The notes under the pieces are model-generated. The model was not told the origin of the DNA. It did no database searches and saw nothing but the letters and a program-made list of their open reading frames with translations. Positions 1-5,568 of a stretch of DNA of 6,931 nucleotides are shown here, in pieces (within the stretch, counting starts at the first letter, position 1; each line of letters starts with the position of its first letter). A program made the translations under genes and the position numbers. The DNA comes from Gammaproteobacteria bacterium (GTDB lineage Bacteria; Pseudomonadota; Gammaproteobacteria; QOAV01): assembly GCA_027067235.1 (NCBI GenBank), contig JALXFQ010000138.1, forward strand, positions 1 through 6,931, in the 5' to 3' direction.

Positions 1-52
1 CACCAAGGCCGCACTGATTACCCACGGCGGCAAACTCCTGCTGGAGGACTGA
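1..52 (+). CDS. pntAA: NAD(P) transhydrogenase subunit alpha part 1 (PntAA), 3' end only
   Basis: Only the last 16 codons are in the window. The frame starting at base 2 reads TKAALITHGGKLLLED and ends at TGA 50-52. The tail alone is too short to identify. The assignment rests on position: pntAB starts 4 bp after the stop and pntB follows, which is the standard order in bacteria that split the alpha subunit into a soluble NAD(H)-binding part (PntAA) and a small membrane part (PntAB). A GGAGG Shine-Dalgarno at 43-47, inside the last codons of this gene, serves pntAB, so the two are probably translationally coupled. Confidence 0.8.
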   Translation, partial: TKAALITHGGKLLLED

Positions 53-56
53 ACCC

Positions 57-335
57 ATGATTGCTTTGTATATTTTCGTGCTGGCCTGTTTTGTCGGCTA
101 TTTCGTCATCTGGGGCGTTACGCCGTCGCTGCACACGCCACTGGTGGCGCTGACCAACGCTATTTCCGGCATCATCATCATTGGCGCGATGCTGGTGGCC
201 GGCTCGCCGGACGCCAGCGGCGGGGCGAAGTTTATCGGCTTCGTGGCGCTGGTGCTGGCGTCGATCAATATCTTCGGCGGATTTTTCGTCACCCAGCGCA
301 TGCTGGCCATGTTCAAAAAGAAGAAAAAGGACTAG
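57..335 (+). CDS. pntAB: NAD(P) transhydrogenase subunit alpha part 2 (PntAB), membrane part
   Basis: This 92-residue protein is the membrane portion of the split alpha subunit. With PntB it forms the proton channel of the transhydrogenase, which uses proton-motive force to reduce NADP+ with NADH in the inner membrane. Three hydrophobic segments are visible at about residues 2-20, 33-49 and 58-80. The linker after the first contains the family signature SLHTPLVALTNAISG (residues 24-38). The C-terminus is strongly basic (KKKKKD), as expected for a cytoplasmic tail. The ATG at 57 is supported by GGAGG at 43-47, 9 bp upstream. The length is normal for split-type PntAB. It sits 4 bp after pntAA and 12 bp before pntB, so one operon is very likely. 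Confidence 0.96.
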   Translation: MIALYIFVLACFVGYFVIWGVTPSLHTPLVALTNAISGIIIIGAMLVAGSPDASGGAKFIGFVALVLASINIFGGFFVTQRMLAMFKKKKKD

Positions 336-347
336 CGGGGACCTGAC

Positions 348-1733
348 ATGAGCAACACTTTCGCACTGGCCTATCTGGTTTCCGCCGCGCTGTTCATACT
401 CGGGCTCAAGGGCCTGACTTCGCCGGCCACGGCGCGGCGCGGTAACTACATGGCCATGACCGGCATGGTCATCGCCATCATCGCCACCCTGTTCAGCCCG
501 GCCATCGCCAGCTACGGGCTGATCGTGGTCGGCCTCGCCATCGGCGCTGGTGTCGGCCTGTTCATCGCCAAAAAGATCGAAATGACCGCCATGCCGCAAC
601 TGGTGGCGGCACTGCATTCTTTCGTCGGTCTGGCCGCGGTGCTGGTGGCCATCGGCACTTTTCTGAATCACCGCGCCGAGGGTACGCTCAACACCGGCCT
701 GATGGCGGAGCTGTTCGTCGGCACCTTTATCGGCGCCATTACCTTCACCGGCTCGGTGATCGCTTTCGGCAAATTACAGGGACTGATCGGCTCCGCGCCG
801 ATCAAACTGCCGAAACACCAGCTCATCAACATCGGCCTGGCCGCGGCCATGCTGTTTTTCGGCTTCTTGTTTTTCATGAAAGGCAGTTTCCCGGCCATGC
901 TCATCATGACGCTGATCGCGCTGGCGCTGGGCCTGATGCTGATTATACCCATCGGCGGCGCGGACATGCCGGTAGTGATTTCCATGCTCAACTCCTACTC
1001 CGGCTGGGCCGCGGCCGCCACCGGCTTTACCCTGCAGAACAACCTGCTGATTATCGTCGGCGCGCTGGTGGGTTTCTCCGGCGCGATACTGTCCACCATC
1101 ATGTGCCGCGCCATGAACCGCTCGCTGTTCAACGTCATCTTCGGCGGCTTCGGCTCGGCCGATGACGCCGAGGCCTCGCCCATGGCCGCCGCCGCGGACA
1201 AGGGCGTGAAATCCGCTGCCGCGGAAGACGCGGTCTTCATGATGGAAAACGCCAACAAGGTGGTATTCGTGCCCGGTTACGGCATGGCCGTCGCACAGGC
1301 GCAACACGCGCTGAAAGAAGTGGTGGAACTGCTGCAGGAAAAGGGCGTGACGGTGAAATTCGCCATCCATCCGGTCGCCGGCCGCATGCCCGGCCACATG
1401 AACGTGCTGCTGGCCGAGGCCGACATTCCCTACGACATCGTGGTGGAGATGGAAGAGATCAACCCGGAATTCCCCACCACTGACGTGGTTGTGGTCATCG
1501 GCGCCAACGACGTGGTCAACCCGGCGGCCAAGAACGACGCCAGCAGTCCGATTTACGGCATGCCCATACTGGAAGTGGACAAGGCGGGCTATGTGTTCGT
1601 GGTCAAGCGCTCCATGCGCCCCGGCTATTCCGGTGTGGAGAACGAGCTTTTCTACAAGGACAACTGCTCGCTGATTTTCGGCGACGCCAAGGAAGTCTGC
1701 GAACAGATGGCGGCGGCCTTGCGCGAAAGCTGA
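348..1733 (+). CDS. pntB: NAD(P) transhydrogenase subunit beta (PntB)
   Basis: The 461-residue protein matches the usual PntB length of about 460. The N-terminal two-thirds (about 1-265) is a multi-span membrane domain. It includes LVAALHSFVGL with His90, equivalent to the E. coli beta His91 implicated in proton transfer, and the conserved GGADMPVVISMLNSYSGW block (203-220). The C-terminal domain III (about 300-461) binds NADP(H). It has the GYGMAVAQAQ fingerprint (310-319), HPVAGRMPGHMNVLLAEA (341-358), GANDVVNPAAKND (385-397) and KRSMRPGYSGVEN (420-432). Between them, about 270-295 is an alanine-rich linker. The complex transfers hydride from NADH to NADP+ coupled to inward proton flow, supplying NADPH. 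The gene follows pntAB by 12 bp with a GGGG-containing ribosome site, and appears to be the last gene of the operon. Confidence 0.98.
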   Translation: MSNTFALAYLVSAALFILGLKGLTSPATARRGNYMAMTGMVIAIIATLFSPAIASYGLIVVGLAIGAGVGLFIAKKIEMTAMPQLVAALHSFVGLAAVLVAIGTFLNHRAEGTLNTGLMAELFVGTFIGAITFTGSVIAFGKLQGLIGSAPIKLPKHQLINIGLAAAMLFFGFLFFMKGSFPAMLIMTLIALALGLMLIIPIGGADMPVVISMLNSYSGWAAAATGFTLQNNLLIIVGALVGFSGAILSTIMCRAMNRSLFNVIFGGFGSADDAEASPMAAAADKGVKSAAAEDAVFMMENANKVVFVPGYGMAVAQAQHALKEVVELLQEKGVTVKFAIHPVAGRMPGHMNVLLAEADIPYDIVVEMEEINPEFPTTDVVVVIGANDVVNPAAKNDASSPIYGMPILEVDKAGYVFVVKRSMRPGYSGVENELFYKDNCSLIFGDAKEVCEQMAAALRES

Positions 1734-1736
1734 TCC

Positions 1737-1789
1737 TGGCCCGGACAAAGCACCGCAATCGCGGGCAGTCCGCCGCCCGGGCAGGGCCA
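1737..1789 (+). other. Nested GC-rich inverted repeats downstream of pntB
   Basis: An outer arm pair TGGCCC (1737-1742) / GGGCCA (1784-1789) encloses GGAC (1743-1746) / GTCC (1768-1771). That pair in turn encloses a CCGC-aatc-GCGG hairpin (1753-1764). The palindrome GCCCGGGC lies at 1775-1782. The transcript could fold into a multi-arm structure just 3 nt after the pntB stop. There is no T-run after it, so it is not a classical intrinsic terminator. It could protect the 3' end of the pnt mRNA, help Rho-dependent termination, or be chance in GC-rich DNA. Pairing was found by eye and no folding energy was computed. Confidence 0.35.
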
Positions 1790-1811
1790 ATATCAGCTCT
1801 CTATGATATTG
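1788..1811. repeat. Perfect 8-bp inverted repeat, candidate operator
   Basis: CAATATCA (1788-1795) and TGATATTG (1804-1811) are exact reverse complements separated by 8 bp. The AT-rich arms stand out against the surrounding GC-rich DNA. The centre is about 49 bp upstream of the TATAAT at 1846-1851. No T-run follows on either strand, so a terminator is unlikely. The geometry would suit a dimeric DNA-binding regulator acting on the Omp85-like gene. That role is inference. Confidence 0.4.
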
Positions 1812-1822
1812 AAAATTAGCGC

Positions 1823-1851
1823 ATGTTACCCTTGCCCATCTTGGTTATAAT
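1823..1851 (+). promoter_or_regulatory. Putative promoter of the Omp85-like gene (perfect -10, weak -35)
   Basis: The -10 box TATAAT at 1846-1851 is a perfect sigma70 match. A weak -35 candidate, ATGTTA at 1823-1828 (3 of 6 matches), lies at 17-bp spacing. Initiation about 7-9 bp after the -10 would fall at 1858-1860, essentially on the first base of the start codon, so the message could be leaderless. Confidence 0.5.
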
Positions 1852-1859
1852 GCCGGGCC

Positions 1860-3242
1860 ATGATGAAAATCAAGCAAGCTGATTTCCCGCGCCACGCGGC
1901 TGTCTGGCGCAACGGCCTGTTGTTTCTGCTTCTGTTCGCGCTGTCCAGCGTTGCCGGCGCTGGTGAAGACATGAGCATGCACCAGATATTCGGCTCGCTG
2001 TTCACGCCTCCGGTCACCCTGAAGCCGGACCCCAGCTATCCGCCCATCCGGAAAATCCGTTTCCATGGCAACCGCGTCACCATCCCGCGCACCATGCTGC
2101 AGGAGATGCTGCTGAAACCCGGCGACCCGGCTGATCCTCACCTGATCGAGCATTCCCGCCAGGGCATCATGGACCTGGGCCTGTTCAAATCCGTCAAAAC
2201 CAGAACCATCCCCGACGGCGACGGCGTCATACTCGACATCACTGTCGAGGAAAAATATTTTCTGCTGCCACTGCCGACTTTTTCGCGTAGCGCCGATGGC
2301 GACCTGTCCTACGGCGTCAATCTGAAGTGGGACAATATAGCCGGCCGCAACCAGAGCCTGAGCTCCAAGTTCAAGATCAAGGATTTCAAGGGCGCCAAGA
2401 TCAACAAGGAAAAAAGCTTCGGGCTGGATTATCGCTACCCGCGCATTCGCGGCAGCGCCTGGGAAATCAACATTTTCAGCAATTTTTCCGACGAATCGGT
2501 TAATGCGCGCGATGATGAAGAATCGGTGTACCAACGCCAGGCGTCCAGCCTCGGTTTCAAGCTCGGCCGCTGGTTCCGCAAGATCGGCCCCAGTCACGGC
2601 TGGTTCTTTCGTGCCGGACTGATCGCGCGTCACCGCGAGCATAACCTGCTGGAGGGCAAACCGGGCTTGTTCGAGGACGGCAGCCGCGGTTCCTATCTGA
2701 TGGAAATCGGCTATACCGAGGTTCACGACCATCTGTTCAGTCGCACCGGACGCGAATTCGGCTATGAAATGGAATGGGGCCATTCCGACATCGGCGACGA
2801 AGGCGATTTCACCACCAACAATTTCTACTACCGCCGCTTTACCTGGCTCAACGACAAGCCCCACCACAATCTGAACTATCAGTTGCGCGCCGGCTTTTCG
2901 TCAGACAGCTTTTTCAATGAGCCAACCTATGAACTGGGCGGCGCCAGCACCCTGCGCGGCTACCCCCGCGACTCGGTCTTCGGCAACGCCTATCTGCTGG
3001 CCAATGTGGTTTATCTGAGGCCGCTGTTCGGTCACAACAGCATACGGGGAGCCGTATTCCTCGACCTCGGCAACGCCTGGCCGGAGGTGGGCGATATCGA
3101 CATCACCGAGCTGAAAGCGGGCGCAGGCGTGGGCATCCACTGGAAAATCAAGTCTTTCGTGAAACTGCGACTGCGCGTGGATATCGGCGTATCCGCCGAC
3201 GGCGACACGAAAATCTACGCCGGCACAAAAGCGCCTTTCTGA
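1860..3242 (+). CDS. Omp85/BamA-TamA family outer-membrane protein with one POTRA domain
   Basis: The 460-residue protein has a signal peptide: basic n-region, hydrophobic core LLFLLLFALSSV (20-31) and probable cleavage after AGA (32-34). One POTRA-like domain follows (about 62-131, IRKIRFHGN to ILDITVEEKYF), then a bacterial surface antigen beta-barrel from about 145 to the end. Barrel hallmarks are YGVNLKWDNIAGRNQSL (151-167), GGASTLRGY (360-368) with the loop-6 RGY motif, FLDLGNAW (400-407), and a C-terminal phenylalanine typical of proteins inserted by the BAM complex. BamA (about 800 residues, five POTRAs) and TamA (three) are larger, so this is a compact relative whose substrate cannot be told. 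It likely works in the outer membrane in protein or lipid insertion or transport. Starts are tandem ATGs at 1860 and 1863. There is no Shine-Dalgarno. The 3' end overlaps the convergent PilZ gene by 28 bp. Confidence 0.9.
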   Translation: MMKIKQADFPRHAAVWRNGLLFLLLFALSSVAGAGEDMSMHQIFGSLFTPPVTLKPDPSYPPIRKIRFHGNRVTIPRTMLQEMLLKPGDPADPHLIEHSRQGIMDLGLFKSVKTRTIPDGDGVILDITVEEKYFLLPLPTFSRSADGDLSYGVNLKWDNIAGRNQSLSSKFKIKDFKGAKINKEKSFGLDYRYPRIRGSAWEINIFSNFSDESVNARDDEESVYQRQASSLGFKLGRWFRKIGPSHGWFFRAGLIARHREHNLLEGKPGLFEDGSRGSYLMEIGYTEVHDHLFSRTGREFGYEMEWGHSDIGDEGDFTTNNFYYRRFTWLNDKPHHNLNYQLRAGFSSDSFFNEPTYELGGASTLRGYPRDSVFGNAYLLANVVYLRPLFGHNSIRGAVFLDLGNAWPEVGDIDITELKAGAGVGIHWKIKSFVKLRLRVDIGVSADGDTKIYAGTKAPF

Positions 3243-3724
3243 TTCGCCTCTGCTTCCGCGCCAGCCAGCTCGGGATCGCCATGGATTTTCTCCAGCTTCG
3301 CCAGGCGCCTGTAACTCTCGACGTCGTTATGCTGCGCATCGGCCTGTTCCGCAAACGGCAGAAACTGCAAACCGATATGATAGGTATAGCTGATGCCGGG
3401 ATAGACGCCAAACCAGCGCACTTTCGCTTTCAGCTCGATGGGCGCCTGCTCGGGCAGGTAGATGGTTGCCTCGACCGGCGCATTGGCCCTGAACAGACAG
3501 TTGGAAGCAAAACGCAGGCCACCCCGACTGATATCGGACAGGGGAAAATACTCCATTTCTCCCAGCACCCTGCGGAAGCCCTTTTTTTTCATCACGCGTA
3601 TGCCGGCCTGGGCACCCGGCACCGTGAATCGCTGGTAACTGCGTTCGCCCTGATCGGCCGTCCTGTCCTCGGCAACATCTTTCCTTCCGCGACCAAACAA
3701 GCCGCTCATGGGTAAATGAAACAT
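3215..3724 (-). CDS. PilZ-domain protein, predicted c-di-GMP receptor
   Basis: The gene encodes a 169-residue soluble protein on the minus strand. Both PilZ c-di-GMP-binding motifs are intact: RxxxR as R28-SYQ-R32 and D/NxSxxG as D64-ISRG-G69. After these come strands typical of the PilZ barrel (about 82-123: VEATIYL, ELKAKVRWFGV, YHIGLQFLPF). The C-terminus (about 130-169) is polar and alanine/glutamate-rich. The ATG at 3724 was chosen because an AGGT Shine-Dalgarno (3734-3731) sits 6 bp upstream and a good promoter lies just beyond. The frame stays open to a TTG at 3787, but that would start upstream of the predicted transcript start. Such single-domain proteins usually relay c-di-GMP levels to motility, adhesion or exopolysaccharide targets. 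The target here is unknown. It is divergent from the TauE-like gene and convergent with the Omp85-like gene. An A8 run lies in the coding strand at 3582-3589. Confidence 0.88.
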   Translation of the reverse strand: MFHLPMSGLFGRGRKDVAEDRTADQGERSYQRFTVPGAQAGIRVMKKKGFRRVLGEMEYFPLSDISRGGLRFASNCLFRANAPVEATIYLPEQAPIELKAKVRWFGVYPGISYTYHIGLQFLPFAEQADAQHNDVESYRRLAKLEKIHGDPELAGAEAEANQKGAFVPA

Positions 3725-3764
3725 GATTCTACCTTTTTGGTGTCGGATTGACTTCTGTAAATGA

Positions 3765-3792
3765 GTTATAGTCCGGATTTCTTCCAAATCAA
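3765..3792 (-). promoter_or_regulatory. Predicted sigma70-type promoter of the PilZ gene
   Basis: Read on the minus strand: -35 TTGATT (3792-3787), 16-bp spacer, -10 TATAAC (3770-3765). The predicted start near 3758 gives a leader of about 34 nt that carries the AGGT ribosome site. The promoter lies in the divergent gap between the PilZ and TauE-like genes, so the two could be coordinately controlled. Confidence 0.6.
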
Positions 3793-3804
3793 GTTCGTCC
3801 CATT

Positions 3805-4569
3805 CTGATCACAGCCTACATCCTTATTGGCGCCATCACGGGCGTGGTTGCCGGTCTGCTCGGCGTCGGCGGCGGGCTCATCGTGGTGCCGGCGCTGGCG
3901 GCCCTGTTCAGCGCGGCCAACCCCGACAACCCGTGGCTCATGCAGGTCGCCCTCGGCACCTCGCTGGCCACCATCATTCCCACCTCGATCTCGTCACTGT
4001 CCGCGCATTTTCGCCACGGCGCGGTACGGGTTGCCGATGTCAGACAGCTGGCGCCAGGGCTGGTTATCGGCGCCCTGGCCGGGGCCTGGCTGGCCAGCCG
4101 TATCGACACCCATGTCCTGAAAACCGGCTTCGGTCTGTTTGTACTGCTGGTGGCCATACAGATGCTCGGCAACTACCGCCCGCGGCAGCATGATAGCGCC
4201 GACCCGCGCATGCCCGCCGGCGTGGCCATCGGCCTGGTGTCCGCTCTCGCCGGTATCGGCGGTGGCAGCATGACCGTGCCCTATCTGCTGTGGAAAGGCC
4301 GCGATCTGCGCCAGGCCATCGCCACCTCTGCCGCCTGCGGCCTGCCTATCGCGCTGGCCGCCAGCACCGGCTTCATCGTCACCGGGCTGGGCAAAACCGG
4401 GCGGCTCAGCGGCTTCATCGACCCCTGGGCGTTTCTGGCCATTTCCGCCGCCAGCATCCTGACCGCGCCACTGGGAGCAAAACTGGCCCATACCCTGCCC
4501 GTGCCGGCGGTGAAACGGGTGTTTGCGGTTTTTCTGATCATAGTGGGGCTGAAAATGATTTTTCGCTAA
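3805..4569 (+). CDS. TauE/SafE-family membrane protein (sulfite exporter TauE-like permease)
   Basis: This multi-span membrane protein (254 residues from 3805) shows the internal duplication of the TauE/SafE family (PF01925). LLGVGGGLIVVPAL (GVGGG at residues 20-24) recurs as LAGIGGGSMTVPYL (GIGGG at 150-154). The ALGTSLATIIPTSISS segment is likewise mirrored by AIATSAACGLPIALAAS. The family exports or imports sulfite, sulfonates or other small anions, and the substrate here is undetermined. The start is uncertain. The first conventional codon in frame is GTG 3844, but that removes half of TM1. Upstream codons still read as hydrophobic protein (ILITAYILIGAITG) back to 3802. No ATG, GTG or TTG occurs between 3844 and the stop at 3769-3771, so a CTG (3805) or ATT (3802) start, or a frame error, is implied. 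The gene ends 9 bp before dusB. Confidence 0.88.
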   Translation: MITAYILIGAITGVVAGLLGVGGGLIVVPALAALFSAANPDNPWLMQVALGTSLATIIPTSISSLSAHFRHGAVRVADVRQLAPGLVIGALAGAWLASRIDTHVLKTGFGLFVLLVAIQMLGNYRPRQHDSADPRMPAGVAIGLVSALAGIGGGSMTVPYLLWKGRDLRQAIATSAACGLPIALAASTGFIVTGLGKTGRLSGFIDPWAFLAISAASILTAPLGAKLAHTLPVPAVKRVFAVFLIIVGLKMIFR

Positions 4570-4578
4570 ACTCCGCCC

Positions 4579-5568
4579 ATGCACATCGGCCCCTACCATT
4601 TCAGACACGGTTTGTTTCTTGCCCCCATGTCGGGGATTACGGACAAACCTTTCCGCCAGCTTTGTCGTACGTTTGGCGCGGAGCTGGCGTTTTCCGAGAT
4701 GACCACGTCGCAGTCACATCTGTGGAACACGCATAAATCGCAAAAACGTCTGGATTTCAGCGGCGAAGCCGCGCCTGTTGCGGTGCAGATTGCCGGCACC
4801 GAGCCGGCGGAAATGGCTCATGCGGCCAGAAACGCGGTGAGTCGGGGCGCTCAAATCATAGACATCAACATGGGCTGTCCGGCGAGAAAGGTCTGCCGCG
4901 TGGCGGCGGGTTCGGCGCTGATGCGCGACAAGGCCAGGATAGCGGCCATTCTCGATACCGTGGTCAATGCCGTGAACGTGCCCGTGACCCTGAAAATGCG
5001 TACCGGCTGGGACCGCGAAAACCTCAATGCGCCCGAAATAGCGGCTCTGGCAGAAGCCGCCGGCGTGCAGGCGCTGACGGTTCATGGCCGCACGCGTTCC
5101 GACATGTACCGCGGCAAGGCCGAATATGACACTATCCGGCACGTCAAGTCCGCGGTCGGCATTCCGGTCATTGCCAATGGCGATATCTGCCTAGAAAATA
5201 GTCAGAAAGTGCTGGCATATACCGGGGCGGATGGGATAATGATAGGGCGAGCGGCCAGAGGCAGGCCATGGATCTTCAGGCAGTTGACAGACAGACTTGA
5301 AAAAGACGTGGTATCGTCTATAACAGATGAACAGTTTATGTGTATCGTGCTGGAGCATGTGGCGGCCATCCACCGCTTCTACGGCCCGCGGGCCGGCGTG
5401 CGTACAGCGCGAAAACACCTCGTCTGGTACCTGCAGGATGTGCCCGGCTTCGACAGCGCTCGTGGCGCCATGCTGGAGACCAGCGAGGCAGCGCGCCAGA
5501 CCGAACTGGTTCGCAGGTTTCTGTCCGGCGCGCCGGGAACTATCCAGCAGAAGGAGAAAGCAGCATGA
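4579..5568 (+). CDS. dusB: tRNA-dihydrouridine synthase B (DusB)
   Basis: This 329-residue protein is an FMN-dependent enzyme that reduces uridine to dihydrouridine in tRNA using NADPH. Family features in order: N-terminal LAPMSGITDKPFR (14-26), SEM (39-41), VQIAG (69-73), DINMGCPARKV (95-105) with catalytic Cys100, LKMRTGW (138-144), LTVHGRTR (166-173), PVIANGDI (196-203), and the FMN phosphate-binding GIMIGRAARGRPWIF (219-233). The C-terminal helical domain (about 245-315) includes RTARKHLVWYLQ (275-286). The sequence closely follows E. coli DusB from its first residues, which supports ATG 4579. No Shine-Dalgarno precedes it. Coupling to fis through a 4-bp ATGA overlap matches the conserved dusB-fis operon. 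The stretch around 5190-5340 is richer in A/T and in codons uncommon elsewhere here (ATA, AGA, AGG, CTA). Confidence 0.97.
   Translation: MHIGPYHFRHGLFLAPMSGITDKPFRQLCRTFGAELAFSEMTTSQSHLWNTHKSQKRLDFSGEAAPVAVQIAGTEPAEMAHAARNAVSRGAQIIDINMGCPARKVCRVAAGSALMRDKARIAAILDTVVNAVNVPVTLKMRTGWDRENLNAPEIAALAEAAGVQALTVHGRTRSDMYRGKAEYDTIRHVKSAVGIPVIANGDICLENSQKVLAYTGADGIMIGRAARGRPWIFRQLTDRLEKDVVSSITDEQFMCIVLEHVAAIHRFYGPRAGVRTARKHLVWYLQDVPGFDSARGAMLETSEAARQTELVRRFLSGAPGTIQQKEKAA
5297..5324 (+). promoter_or_regulatory. Candidate internal promoter within dusB, upstream of fis
   Basis: TTGAAA (5297-5302), a 16-bp spacer and TATAAC (5319-5324) form a good sigma70-type match inside the dusB coding sequence, about 240 bp before the fis start. 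A perfect TTGACA also lies at 5284-5289, but its distance to the TATAAC is too long (29 bp). The promoter would let fis be expressed apart from dusB. This is sequence match only. Confidence 0.4.
5551..5556 (+). promoter_or_regulatory. Ribosome binding site of fis inside dusB
   Basis: AAGGAG at 5551-5556 with 8-bp spacing to ATG 5565. It is among the strongest Shine-Dalgarno matches in the window and decides the fis start. The open frame itself continues upstream to 5340 within dusB. Confidence 0.85.

Noticed and set aside
1775..1782. GCCCGGGC palindrome as a terminator
   Set aside because: It has no loop and no T-run after it. It is counted only as part of the nested inverted repeats.
774..1790. 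338-codon open frame on the minus strand opposite pntB
   Set aside because: It lies antisense to a certain PntB. Its translation is rich in His, Gly, Arg and Asp without domain structure, as expected for shadow frames in GC-rich DNA.
1845..2867. 340-codon open frame on the minus strand opposite the Omp85-like gene
   Set aside because: The plus-strand frame has a signal peptide, a POTRA domain and barrel motifs. The antisense product has no recognisable motif and no plausible ribosome site was identified.
3281..3715. 144-codon plus-strand open frame across the PilZ gene
   Set aside because: The minus strand carries both PilZ motifs, a promoter and a Shine-Dalgarno. The plus-strand product has no recognisable features.
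3748..3772. Plus-strand promoter for the TauE-like gene (TTGACT 3748-3753, TATAGT 3767-3772)
   Set aside because: The spacer is only 13 bp, too short for sigma70. I see no convincing promoter for this gene.
3725..3787. N-terminal extension of the PilZ protein to a TTG at 3787
   Set aside because: ATG 3724 has a well-spaced AGGT site, and the TTG lies inside the predicted -35 box, upstream of the expected transcript start.
5340..5564. 75-codon upstream extension of the fis frame
   Set aside because: It overlaps dusB coding sequence in another frame and is not Fis-like. AAGGAG at 5551 and ATG 5565 define the start.
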